A program made the position numbers and the translations under genes. The notes below the pieces were generated by a model. The model made no database searches. It saw only the letters and a program-made list of their open reading frames with translations, and was not told the DNA's origin. A stretch of DNA of 64,000 nt from Bacillota bacterium (GTDB lineage: Bacteria; Bacillota; Clostridia; Lachnospirales; Lachnospiraceae): NCBI GenBank assembly GCA_023415635.1, contig JAEZJV010000079.1, positions 109,411 through 173,410 on the forward strand, given 5' to 3'. Below are positions 25,751 through 34,817 of this stretch, piece after piece; the first letter of the stretch is position 1; every line of letters begins with the position of its first letter.

Positions 25751-28042
25751 TTATTTGATAAGCTGTGATATCAGCTGATCTACAATACCTTTGTCTATAC
25801 CGAAGGAGGAGAAGGAACGCAGTGAATGGATGGGCATACTTTTCATCATCTCCATCATCATCGCCGGACCGGTTGGATCACTTTCAGCACCTGAACCCTC
25901 CGGGAAGAAGGCGCTTAGCATCTGATTGATTACAGCCTGCGGATCTTCAGAATATGCCAGGATATCACCCAGTGTAGTACGGTCGTCTAAAAGGAATGGA
26001 CGCTCCACAGTACTTTCCAATAATACGGTAGCGTTCAGTACAATATCTCGTGAGGATTTGCCAATCAGGATCTCGAATTCACCACTTTCTGCATACCAAT
26101 CCTCCAGCTCTGTATCATAAAAAGCAAAGTCACGCTTGCTTAAGGTGAATTCCACAACCTTTTCCTGACCGGGTGTAAGCCCAATCTTCTCGAAGCCTTT
26201 CAGTTCTTTCACAGGACGTAAAACACTGGATTCCTTATCACACACATACAGTTGTACAATTTCCTTACCATAACGGGTTCCCGTATTTTTCACCTTTACA
26301 GAAACCTCCAGCTTATCAGTATCCTTTATCATAAGCCTGTCATTCTTGCACGCGTCAGCAACACCCGCAACCCTAAGCCTTAAGTCACTGTATTCAAAGG
26401 AGGTATAACTGAGTCCGAAACCGAAGGGGAATAAGACCTCCATATCCTTACTATCATAGTATCGATAACCGATAAACACACCTTCGTGATATTCCACAGA
26501 ACGGTTGGTTCCGGGAAAGTTCAGATAGGAGGGATTATCCTGAAGTCTTAAGGGGAAGGTTTCGGTAAGCTTTCCGCTCGGATTAACATCTCCATAAAGC
26601 AGGTCAATGGTAGCATCGCCGACTGCTTGGCCACTTAGATATAACTCGAGAACTGCACGAACCTTATTAATCCAAGGCATCACAACCGGTGAGCCGTTAT
26701 GCAAGACCACAACTGTATTGGGCTGGACCTTTACAATCTCCTCTATCAGCTTATTCTGGCAGTCAGGCAGATTTAAGTGAGTCCGATCATAGCCTTCACT
26801 TTCATAAGCATCCGGTAGTCCTGCAAATACCACTGCGATTTGTGCCTCTGCCGCCAATCTTTTCGCTTTCTCAAGCTCGGAAGCTTCCAGAGTGTCCTGC
26901 TCCAGATCATAGCCCTTAGCATAAGACACATTACAGCCTCTTGCACTGGACAGAGCATCGGAAACCTTGAAGCAATTGATATGGCTGGAACCGCCTCCCT
27001 GGAAGCGCGGTTTTTCGGCAAATTCTCCGATGAATGCAACCTTGTCCGTCCTTTTTAAGGGCAGAAGATGATTATCATTCTTTAGCAGAACGGCACATTC
27101 TCCGGCTATTTTTCTTGCAATTTCGTGATGTGCTTCTTTATCATAGGCAGTATTTGACTTTTTACCATCATAATACTTCTGAATAAGCTCCAAAACTCTG
27201 GTTACTGCTGTATCCAATTCCTCTATCGATATCTGCCCTGCATTTACCGCGTCAACGATGGCTTGATCTGTCGATCCGTCGGAGGCAGGCATCTCAAGAT
27301 CAAGGCCTGCACGTAAAGCTCTCACTCTGTCATTCATAGCACCCCAATCGGTCATAACAAGACCCTTAAAGCCCCATTCTTCCCTAAGTATCTGATTCAA
27401 CAGCCAGTCATTCTCACAGGAGTAGACACTGTTGATGCAATTGTAGGAGCACATTATGGTCCAGGGCTGTGCCTTCTTTACTATTTTTTCAAAAGCAGCG
27501 AAATAGATTTCACGAAGCGTGCGTTCATCTACCTCGGAGCTGATACTCATTCTTCTGGTTTCCTGATTATTCGCTGCGAAGTGCTTCACGCTGGTACCGA
27601 CATTTTTGCTTTGTACGCCATTTACGTAGTAGGCAGCCAATTCTCCGGCCACATAGGGGTCCTCGGAAAAGTATTCAAAGTTTCTTCCACAGAGAGGAGA
27701 ACGCTTCATATTTACTGCGGGACCGAGAATAGTGGATATCTCTTCTGCTTGACATTCCTCTCCTAGGGTAGCACCTAGAGTATAAGCAAGCTCTCTGTCG
27801 AAGGAGCAGGAGAGTGCACTGGCAGTGGGAAAACATACAGCCTTGATACTGCCAAGTAGACCAACATGATCTCCGGAGCTATCCTGTTTGCGTAGCCCAT
27901 GGGGACCGTCGCTTACCATAATAGCAGGGAGACCTAGACGCTCCACGGCTTTTGTATGCCAGAAATCCGCACCGGAACACAACCCGGCTTTCTCCTCGAG
28001 GGTCATTTCAGATAATAGTTTTTTGATGTCAATAGTACTCAT
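25751..28042 (-). CDS. GH3 beta-glucosidase
   Basis: This 763-residue GH3 enzyme would hydrolyse cello-oligosaccharides or other beta-glucosides in the cytoplasm, as it has no signal peptide. The barrel contains SDGPHGLRKQ near the N end, KHFAANNQE and the nucleophile D232 in VMTDWGA. The alpha/beta sandwich follows, then a fibronectin III-like domain (IVQLYVCD). About 70 extra residues at the C end include a methionine-rich stretch (MMMEMMKSMP). Unlike the GH3 enzyme at 2111 its nucleophile motif is TDWG, of the beta-glucosidase type. It follows the ABC importer on the same strand after a hairpin and may be read through from it. Confidence 0.9.
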   Translation of the reverse strand: MSTIDIKKLLSEMTLEEKAGLCSGADFWHTKAVERLGLPAIMVSDGPHGLRKQDSSGDHVGLLGSIKAVCFPTASALSCSFDRELAYTLGATLGEECQAEEISTILGPAVNMKRSPLCGRNFEYFSEDPYVAGELAAYYVNGVQSKNVGTSVKHFAANNQETRRMSISSEVDERTLREIYFAAFEKIVKKAQPWTIMCSYNCINSVYSCENDWLLNQILREEWGFKGLVMTDWGAMNDRVRALRAGLDLEMPASDGSTDQAIVDAVNAGQISIEELDTAVTRVLELIQKYYDGKKSNTAYDKEAHHEIARKIAGECAVLLKNDNHLLPLKRTDKVAFIGEFAEKPRFQGGGSSHINCFKVSDALSSARGCNVSYAKGYDLEQDTLEASELEKAKRLAAEAQIAVVFAGLPDAYESEGYDRTHLNLPDCQNKLIEEIVKVQPNTVVVLHNGSPVVMPWINKVRAVLELYLSGQAVGDATIDLLYGDVNPSGKLTETFPLRLQDNPSYLNFPGTNRSVEYHEGVFIGYRYYDSKDMEVLFPFGFGLSYTSFEYSDLRLRVAGVADACKNDRLMIKDTDKLEVSVKVKNTGTRYGKEIVQLYVCDKESSVLRPVKELKGFEKIGLTPGQEKVVEFTLSKRDFAFYDTELEDWYAESGEFEILIGKSSRDIVLNATVLLESTVERPFLLDDRTTLGDILAYSEDPQAVINQMLSAFFPEGSGAESDPTGPAMMMEMMKSMPIHSLRSFSSFGIDKGIVDQLISQLIK

Positions 28043-28129
28043 AATATCCTCCTTTCAAAATCATATATCGTGAAATTTGACATGTTATGCTCTCATCGTG
28101 TCAATAGGAAAAGCCATACAAAATCTGAG

Positions 28130-28179
28130 GGAGTACGAATACTCAGAAAGGTATCAACCTTGGATTGAGAACGTACTCC
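28130..28179 (-). terminator. Hairpin between the importer operon and the GH3 gene
   Basis: GGAGTAC (28130-28136) pairs with GTACTCC (28173-28179) with a long loop. No T run follows on the minus strand, so termination is probably partial and the GH3 gene downstream could be expressed with the importer operon. Confidence 0.4.
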
Positions 28180-28229
28180 TTCAATTTAACTTATGATTTA
28201 AGTGATATATTAACCAATTATCGAAGATC

Positions 28230-29051
28230 TTAACCTACAGTAGATAAATCCCATTCCTCATAGATCTTAGGAACATCGCTGATTAAACGTTTTGTATAAT
28301 CTGCTTTCGGATTGAGGATTACTTCATCAGCGGTACCATGCTCCACGAATTTACCATGCTCCATGATGTATACAGAGTCTGATATGTAGTAAGCAAGACC
28401 GATATCATGAGTAATGAAGATGATGGTCATTCCGATTTCATTCCTTAAATTTAATAACATATCCAGGATTGTTGCACGGGAACATGCATCTATCATGGAG
28501 GTTGGCTCATCTGCCAGAAGAATCTTCGGTTTGAGCAGGAAGATACGTGCTATCATAAGACGCTGCATCTGTCCGCCGGAAAGCTCGAAGGGATATTTAT
28601 TGGTTAACTCTGCATACTTTAAGTTCACGAAACTACAGGCTTCCGTCATCATTTCAATTTTCTTTTCCATTGGAAGGTGTCTGCCACCGCGCATATTGAT
28701 ACAGTCGAGCAGAACGCGGTCTATCTTGTTAAAAACATTATAGGAGGAGAAGGGGTCCTGAAAAATAGCCTGGATTTCTCTCCAGTATTTCTTCTTCTTA
28801 CTTCTGGTGCTGATATCCAACGGTTTATCCTGAAAGAAAATCTGCCCTTCAGTCACACTAATAAGACCAAGAAGCATCTTACTGATCGTTGTCTTTCCAC
28901 TTCCGGATTCACCTACGATTGATATTAGTTCGCCCTCGTGGAAATCAAAATCTACGTGATCAACAGCGACGGTTTTCTTATCACCAAAGCCGAATACCTT
29001 TGTGACGCCCTTCCCGCTTAAGCACATGGATCTTGTATCACTCATTTGCAT
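28230..29051 (-). CDS. Opp/Dpp-type ABC importer, ATP-binding protein F
   Basis: This 273-residue ATPase is the second nucleotide-binding subunit of a peptide/oligosaccharide-type importer. It has Walker A GESGSGKTT, signature LSGGQMQR, Walker B ILLADEPTSMID and the switch region IFITHDIGLA. It overlaps the D-type ATPase gene by 14 bases. Its C end lacks the long Opp extension with iron-sulphur-like cysteines. The gene is the last of five co-directional importer genes. Confidence 0.92.
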   Translation of the reverse strand: MQMSDTRSMCLSGKGVTKVFGFGDKKTVAVDHVDFDFHEGELISIVGESGSGKTTISKMLLGLISVTEGQIFFQDKPLDISTRSKKKKYWREIQAIFQDPFSSYNVFNKIDRVLLDCINMRGGRHLPMEKKIEMMTEACSFVNLKYAELTNKYPFELSGGQMQRLMIARIFLLKPKILLADEPTSMIDACSRATILDMLLNLRNEIGMTIIFITHDIGLAYYISDSVYIMEHGKFVEHGTADEVILNPKADYTKRLISDVPKIYEEWDLSTVG

Positions 29052-30045
29052 ATTCCTCCTTCAGCTTTTCTACATCAATCAGACAACGATAGGTACGTCC
29101 GTCTCCGCACTCCCTGATACCAACCGAATTCACCTTGCAGTCGCTGGTGACATATTTACATCTCTCCGCAAATCTACAGCCAACAGGAGGTTTCTTTAAG
29201 TTCGGAGGAGTTCCCGGAATAGCTGCAAGCTTTACATCACGAGTACCCTCCTCGGGTACGATGATGGAACCCATAAGGCCCTTGGAATAGGGATGGATAG
29301 GATTGAATACCATCTCCTTCGCGGTTCCCTTTTCAACTATCTGTCCGGCATACATTACCATGATATCATCGGTTACGTTATATAACAACGGAAGCTCATG
29401 TGTGATAAAGATCATGGACTTTATATAGCCTTTATCCATCAAGTTACGGAGCATTTTGATAACCATCTTCTGGCTGGTTACGTCAAGTGCGCTGGAAGGC
29501 TCATCCGCAATTAATACCTTAGGTGATAGGATGGTAGAGATAGCGATAACTGTACGCTGCTTCATACCACCGGAAAGCTCAACGGCATGCTTGTCAAGAA
29601 CGGATGCCGGTAAGCCCAGCTCCTCGAATCTTTTTTTCGCCAGCTCGAGGATCTCTTTCTTAGGCATCTTAGGATCATGTACATGAATAACATCTTCGAT
29701 AAAACGTATAATCTTTTGCGTAGGATTCAATGCATTCATAGCAGCCTGAGGAATATAAGCAATCTCGTTACCGAGAATATTTTTTCTGATATCTTCAGGA
29801 TTTAACTTGGAGATATTTTGCCCATCAATGATAATATCACCACTCGTATAATGCAGTGGAGGGAAATAATATCCCATAAGACTTAAGGCAAGAGTTGACT
29901 TACCGCAGCCGGACTCGCCGGCGATACCAAGAGATTTGCCTTCCTCGATCGCTAAGGATACATGGTCAACGGCATACACATCTTCTCCAAATCTTGTTAC
30001 ATATTTGGTAGTGAGGTTATTCACCTCAAGTATAGTTTTTCCCAT
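29038..30045 (-). CDS. Opp/Dpp-type ABC importer, ATP-binding protein D
   Basis: This 335-residue ATPase pairs with the F-type subunit. It has Walker A GESGCGKST, Q loop YIPQAAMNALNP, signature LSGGMKQR, Walker B VLIADEPSSALD and the C-terminal Opp/Dpp extension with CRFAERCKYVTSDC, whose cysteines in relatives bind an iron-sulphur cluster. It starts 10 bases after the C-type permease gene stop with a good AGGAGG-like site. Context suggests import of oligosaccharides rather than peptides. Confidence 0.93.
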   Translation of the reverse strand: MGKTILEVNNLTTKYVTRFGEDVYAVDHVSLAIEEGKSLGIAGESGCGKSTLALSLMGYYFPPLHYTSGDIIIDGQNISKLNPEDIRKNILGNEIAYIPQAAMNALNPTQKIIRFIEDVIHVHDPKMPKKEILELAKKRFEELGLPASVLDKHAVELSGGMKQRTVIAISTILSPKVLIADEPSSALDVTSQKMVIKMLRNLMDKGYIKSMIFITHELPLLYNVTDDIMVMYAGQIVEKGTAKEMVFNPIHPYSKGLMGSIIVPEEGTRDVKLAAIPGTPPNLKKPPVGCRFAERCKYVTSDCKVNSVGIRECGDGRTYRCLIDVEKLKEEYANE

Positions 30046-30055
30046 AACCGACCTC

Positions 30056-31306
30056 CTAGTCTCTCAAAGTAGGGTTGAACACCTGGTCGAGACCGGTATT
30101 CATTAAATTCAACGAGAAAGATATCAGTGCAATCATCAGGATTACGGGGAAATATGCCCACCAGGAACCATTCAGATGTGCAGAGTACAGCATGGACCAG
30201 TTCATCATCAACCCTAGAGTAGGAACCTCTGTGGTCTTAGGTCCGAGGCCGATCATGGACAGCTGTGCTTCAGAAAGAATTGCTGTGGATATCTGCAAAA
30301 TCAGCGCCATTACGACATAGGAAGCAATATAAGGAAGAATATCCGTAAGGATAATCCTCAACAGGCTGTGGCCGGAAAGCTTGCTTAAGTTAACATGATC
30401 ACGGTTGCGTAAGGAAATAACCTGGGAGCGAACGGATCTTGCTGTCCAGACCCAGGAAGTACAGCCGATAACCAGTGCTACAGTAGTTGCCCCTCTCTGA
30501 TCCTGGCCTACACTGTAGGAGATAAGGATTAGCAGTACGAAGGTAGGAATTACAGTAAAAATATTGGTAACGAACATTATAAGATCATCTGCGATACCAC
30601 CAAGATAACCTCCTAATAATCCAAGAGTTAATCCGATAAAGGTAGCAACCGCACCGGCCAGCAGACCAATCTTCAGAGAGGTTTTTACCGCTGCTATGAG
30701 CTCCTTCAGGGTATCTCGTCCAAAGTTATCTGTCCCGAGTGGAAGTACTTTAACATTTGCCACATCCTTGACATTTACATAATCAGTATCAGCAATGATT
30801 TTTGTCTGTTCCAGTTCACCTGTTTCAGCATTGGGATTGGCAATAATAACCTCATCCTTGGTCTGTAGTGTAACCAAACCGTCATTCAATCTCTTATAAT
30901 AGTTCCGTTGTGCTTTTGTCATACCAGCCGGTCTGGCAGTGGGATCATAATTTTCATTCCACACCTTTAGTAGGGCATTGGTATCATACATATTAATATC
31001 ATCAACGGCAACACCTATAGTAGTCAGATATGTAATGATAGACACACGATCTTCCTCATTGAGCCTTTCGGCAATACGTTTATCATTTGCATCCTTAAGC
31101 TTCAGTGTGTTAGCCTCAGTATCGACTGCATCATAAACTGATACATAGGTACCAGGCTTAAAGAAGGTTCCGAGACCAATCATCTCAAGAGGGTCACCGG
31201 GATTGAACAGCGGATATATCATTGTTGTTAGAAGTAAAACCATTATAATAGAGAAACCAATCACGAATTTGGGAGAGCGGAAAACCTGACGTAGTGTATT
31301 TTTCAT
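30056..31306 (-). CDS. Opp/Dpp-type ABC importer, permease C
   Basis: This 416-residue permease has an N-terminal helix (about residues 14-33), then an unusually long extracytoplasmic segment of about 150 residues (to about 200), and then the BPD_transp_1 core of five helices. The core has the EAA-type loop facing the ATPase (TARSVRSQVISLRNRDHV region). Typical DppC/OppC proteins are near 300 residues; the extra extracytoplasmic loop makes this one over 100 longer, and may touch the binding protein. It lies 14 bases after the B-type permease gene. Confidence 0.9.
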   Translation of the reverse strand: MKNTLRQVFRSPKFVIGFSIIMVLLLTTMIYPLFNPGDPLEMIGLGTFFKPGTYVSVYDAVDTEANTLKLKDANDKRIAERLNEEDRVSIITYLTTIGVAVDDINMYDTNALLKVWNENYDPTARPAGMTKAQRNYYKRLNDGLVTLQTKDEVIIANPNAETGELEQTKIIADTDYVNVKDVANVKVLPLGTDNFGRDTLKELIAAVKTSLKIGLLAGAVATFIGLTLGLLGGYLGGIADDLIMFVTNIFTVIPTFVLLILISYSVGQDQRGATTVALVIGCTSWVWTARSVRSQVISLRNRDHVNLSKLSGHSLLRIILTDILPYIASYVVMALILQISTAILSEAQLSMIGLGPKTTEVPTLGLMMNWSMLYSAHLNGSWWAYFPVILMIALISFSLNLMNTGLDQVFNPTLRD

Positions 31307-31320
31307 CTTCTTATCCTCCC

Positions 31321-32325
31321 TTAATCAAATTGTGCCGCTTTGACACGCGGATCAATAAAGCCATAAATAATATCAATAGCAAAGGTCGCCACCAATACCA
31401 TCATGGTAATGATAAGCGTAGTCGCTGACAGTAATGGATAGTCTGCCATGGTAATTGCCTGAAGCATAGTAGTACCAAGCCCGGGATAACTGAATACAAC
31501 CTCTGCGACTAAAGCGCCGCCAACCATGGTTCCTAAAGACATGGCAAGACCTGTAATCTGGGGCAGCATAGCATTACGAAATACATATCCAACGATCTTT
31601 CTATCTTTAATACCGAGAAAACGGCTATATTTTACATAATCAGCATTGAGTTCATAGATTGCCATGGAGCGCATACCGATTGCCTGGCCACCTATGGAGA
31701 TGATAACGATTGACCAGAACGGCAGTTGATAATGAGCAATAACTGACTTGACAAAGGTCCAGCTTAAGTGAGGGATTAAATCATAACCATAACCACCGGA
31801 TATAGGTGCAATCTTTAGGTTAATAGCAAAAACAACAAGTAGTATTACTGCCATACCAAATGCAGGAATACTGCTGCAAAATAGTGCGATGGGCATAAGT
31901 ACCTTATCAAATCCTTTACGGACATAAGCAGCTAAAGCTCCAAGAATATTTCCGAGCAGCCAGCCAACGATAATAGCAGGCATCTGAAGAGCGAGGGTCC
32001 AACCAATCGCACTTGAAATGATGTCTTTTACCGGACGGGGATACTGGCTAAAGGAAAAACCGAAGTCGCCTTTCAATGCATTACTAAAATATTTTACAAA
32101 CTGTACGTACATAGGCTGGTTAGTACCAAATTCTCTTGCATAGTTTTCATAAATTTCTTTTACGGCAGATGCGTCGGAAATACCCTGTGCGGTTCTTGCG
32201 GTAATAGCAGCAACGGGATCTCCAGGCATCAAACGAGGGAGTATGAAATTGAGCAGGACGGCAATGATAAACGTAATGAAAAACCACAATATCTTCTTGC
32301 CAAAATATTTGCGATAGCCTTTCAT
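31321..32325 (-). CDS. Opp/Dpp-type ABC importer, permease B
   Basis: This 334-residue permease has the OppB/DppB layout: N-terminal helix (about 10-30) with the family sequence LPRLMPGDPV, an extracytoplasmic stretch, then six helices with the cytoplasmic loop NADYVKYSRFLGIKDRKI that contacts the ATPase. It forms the channel with the C-type permease. It is separated from the binding-protein gene by a strong hairpin. Confidence 0.93.
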   Translation of the reverse strand: MKGYRKYFGKKILWFFITFIIAVLLNFILPRLMPGDPVAAITARTAQGISDASAVKEIYENYAREFGTNQPMYVQFVKYFSNALKGDFGFSFSQYPRPVKDIISSAIGWTLALQMPAIIVGWLLGNILGALAAYVRKGFDKVLMPIALFCSSIPAFGMAVILLVVFAINLKIAPISGGYGYDLIPHLSWTFVKSVIAHYQLPFWSIVIISIGGQAIGMRSMAIYELNADYVKYSRFLGIKDRKIVGYVFRNAMLPQITGLAMSLGTMVGGALVAEVVFSYPGLGTTMLQAITMADYPLLSATTLIITMMVLVATFAIDIIYGFIDPRVKAAQFD

Positions 32326-32348
32326 GTATGACCTCCAATAATTTTAAA

Positions 32349-32384
32349 TCAGCCATGTTTCAAGTGCCCCCGAAACATGGCTGA
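32349..32384 (-). terminator. Intercistronic hairpin after the binding-protein gene
   Basis: A perfect 13-base stem (32349-32361 with 32372-32384) lies between the binding-protein gene and the permease genes. Such hairpins let the binding protein be made in excess by protecting its mRNA 3' end and by reducing readthrough. Confidence 0.7.
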
Positions 32385-32419
32385 ATGTTAGTGTTCAGGT
32401 GTTACTGGTATGAATAATC

Positions 32420-34321
32420 TTACTGAACCAATGTGATATTATAGAGACCTGCGATACCATAACCATCTGAAAGGATCAACGGAGGAATGTTCTTGCCATC
32501 GTTTGCTTCAGGATAGTTGGTCCATACGGACTCGTTCACACAGTGGAACATATTAGGTCTATACATAAGTGAGAAGGACGGAACGTCTGTTAAGTAAATC
32601 TTTACAGCGTCAGTATAGTACTGTTTAAGCTTAGCAGCATCTGTCTCAGCAGGGATTGCCTGGATCAGCTTATCAGCTTCAGGATTGCTATAGTGACCCC
32701 AGTTTCCTGACCAGTTACCTTCAATACCGTTGTACTCGGAGCTCATTAACTGACGGATACGATCCCAAGGCTGAGCGGGTGTTGCACTATTGGTCCACAT
32801 CATGAATATATCATATTCGTTCTGTTTAGCAGCAGTAACTACTGTCTGGTATACAGACCACTCAGGATAATTGGTGGTGATTTCGATACCGATGTTCTTA
32901 CCAGCTGCAGCAACGATTTCCATAGCTGCCTGCCAATCGGACCAGCCGTTAGGACAGCAGGAATTGAACTTTAAGTTCTCGCCATTAAGCTCACGGATAC
33001 CGTCGCCGTCTGTATCAACGATACCAGCATCATCTAATAACTTATTAGCGCCATCAATATCATTACCAACCCACTGAAGATCCTTCACTGCATCATGATC
33101 AAATGTAGACTGCTCACCATCAGTAGGATTCATACAGGAACGAGGAACATCTGCGAAGGAAGGAGACTGACCTGTCATCGCATTCTTGTTAATTGCGTCA
33201 TAGTCAACTGCCATAGCAATTGCCTTACGAACAGCTACGTTGTCAAGACCGGGCTTGGAAAGGTTAAACCAAGCGGTAGGCATATTAACACATACACCGT
33301 AAGGAGCCTGATCCATATAAGTGGAGATCGGAAGACCGTCTTTTAACCACAGATCCTGAATATTAGGAATAAACTGCTGGTCAACATCAATTTCGCCAGC
33401 CTTGAAAGCAACCTCAGTTGCAGCATTATCAGCATAAATTGCATGACAGATATACTTAGGTGCAGGTAACTTGCCCCACATGGAAGCATCCTGTCCCCAG
33501 TAATTCTTATCACGGATTAATACCACCTTCTGATCATCAGCATAATACTTGGTGTAAGGACCGGACCAAACAACGTCATCACCGGCATCCTTCTTCATAG
33601 CATCTGCATCGTTATTGCAACGAGCTTCTACTGCCTGGATCCAAGCCTTCTGAAGTACGTAGCATTGGCCGAGGTAGGTAGTTACCTGGAAAGGATTAAT
33701 TGTCTTGCCCTGATCATCTAATTTCGCCTTAATAACAACGGTTGAAGGATCAACTGCCTCAACGGTATCGATGTAAGGTGAGAAGCCACTGCCCTGAGCA
33801 TTTACAAGCTTAACGTTTGTAGCATAGGTATAAGCTACATCCTCAGCGGTAATCGGAGTACCATCGCTCCACTTAGCTGCACTCTTAATCTTTACAGTCA
33901 CTTCAGTACGAGCATCGTTCCATACGGGATCTCCATCTGCGATCAAGGGAACCATTGAATTATCAAGCATGTTGTACATATAAAGTGTTTCGAACATAAG
34001 GGTACGAGAACCACCTCCGCCCTGTGTTATGGGCATAGCGTTGTTCATATTGTCGGAAAGGGGGTTCCAACCATTTACAGAACCCCACTGAAGACCACCG
34101 TAATACAGTGTTTCAGTTCTGGGTAACTGATTGGGGTCAGCATCTGCTGTCTCCTCAGCAACAGGTGCTGCTGTAGGGGCTACCGTAGCTTCTGCTTTAG
34201 GAGCTTCGGTAGGAGTTGCTATAGTTTCTGCCTCTTTTTTCTTGCCGCAGCCGGTTAAAACGGTTGCGAGTACCATTACTAAAACTAGTAAAATGGCCGT
34301 AAATCTTTTACCTCTTAACAT
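32420..34321 (-). CDS. ABC importer extracellular binding lipoprotein (SBP_bac_5)
   Basis: This 633-residue lipoprotein captures the substrate for the importer. The signal peptide ends at a lipobox with the lipidated cysteine C25 (VLTGC). A low-complexity Ala/Thr/Pro/Glu linker (about 30-65) spaces it from the SBP_bac_5 domain (PRTETLYYGGLQWG, ITAEDVAYTY, YDIFMMWT). Family 5 binding proteins take peptides, but in fibre-degrading Firmicutes and Thermotoga relatives bind cello-, xylo- or manno-oligosaccharides. Many Trp/Tyr and the neighbouring GH3 and AraC-GH39 genes favour sugar. AAAGGAGG precedes ATG at 34321. Confidence 0.92.
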   Translation of the reverse strand: MLRGKRFTAILLVLVMVLATVLTGCGKKKEAETIATPTEAPKAEATVAPTAAPVAEETADADPNQLPRTETLYYGGLQWGSVNGWNPLSDNMNNAMPITQGGGGSRTLMFETLYMYNMLDNSMVPLIADGDPVWNDARTEVTVKIKSAAKWSDGTPITAEDVAYTYATNVKLVNAQGSGFSPYIDTVEAVDPSTVVIKAKLDDQGKTINPFQVTTYLGQCYVLQKAWIQAVEARCNNDADAMKKDAGDDVVWSGPYTKYYADDQKVVLIRDKNYWGQDASMWGKLPAPKYICHAIYADNAATEVAFKAGEIDVDQQFIPNIQDLWLKDGLPISTYMDQAPYGVCVNMPTAWFNLSKPGLDNVAVRKAIAMAVDYDAINKNAMTGQSPSFADVPRSCMNPTDGEQSTFDHDAVKDLQWVGNDIDGANKLLDDAGIVDTDGDGIRELNGENLKFNSCCPNGWSDWQAAMEIVAAAGKNIGIEITTNYPEWSVYQTVVTAAKQNEYDIFMMWTNSATPAQPWDRIRQLMSSEYNGIEGNWSGNWGHYSNPEADKLIQAIPAETDAAKLKQYYTDAVKIYLTDVPSFSLMYRPNMFHCVNESVWTNYPEANDGKNIPPLILSDGYGIAGLYNITLVQ

Positions 34322-34337
34322 ATTTACCCTCCTTTAG

Positions 34338-34817
34338 ATTTAGGTTTGTGCCTTAACCTATTACCTTTTTTATATAAACATAGTAAACATTATGCCATGC
34401 ATAAAAAGTTTGGTGGCACCCCCACCTTCTGCTATGCTTATGTGCAAAGCATATTCACTATGTATATATCGCCTTGAAATACTGCAATATTGCACTTTTT
34501 ATAAGGTTTAAAAATGTTTCAATTTTGTTTTATCAATTTGTACTATGAATTCACCGAAATAATTCATTTTATTGTTACATTCTAACATTATAAATAAAAG
34601 TTTACCATGCTTTTCTATAGTTTTTGTGTTATAATATACACATGATTTGGTTGTTGTTTAAAAATAGCAGTTGGTAACTTAAGGATAGAAACGTAAAATA
34701 TAGCATGTTTTATATAATTTTCCTAAAACATTTTAATTTATTTTTGGTTTCTACCAAAAAATAGTGGATATTGTTTAGAAAAAAAACAAATTTTATGAGG
34801 GGAGTGGGAGGTTTATA
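34338..34817. promoter_or_regulatory. Divergent promoter region of importer and AraC-GH39 genes
   Basis: This 480-base AT-rich gap holds no gene. TGTTATAAT at 34627-34635 is an extended -10 for the rightward AraC-GH39 gene, with a leader of about 175 bases. ACATAGTAAA (34378-34387) and its inverted near-copy TTCACTATGT (34454-34463) flank the binding-protein promoter side and may be the operator. A TATGCTT/AAAGCATA hairpin (34434-34454) lies between. Confidence 0.45.
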
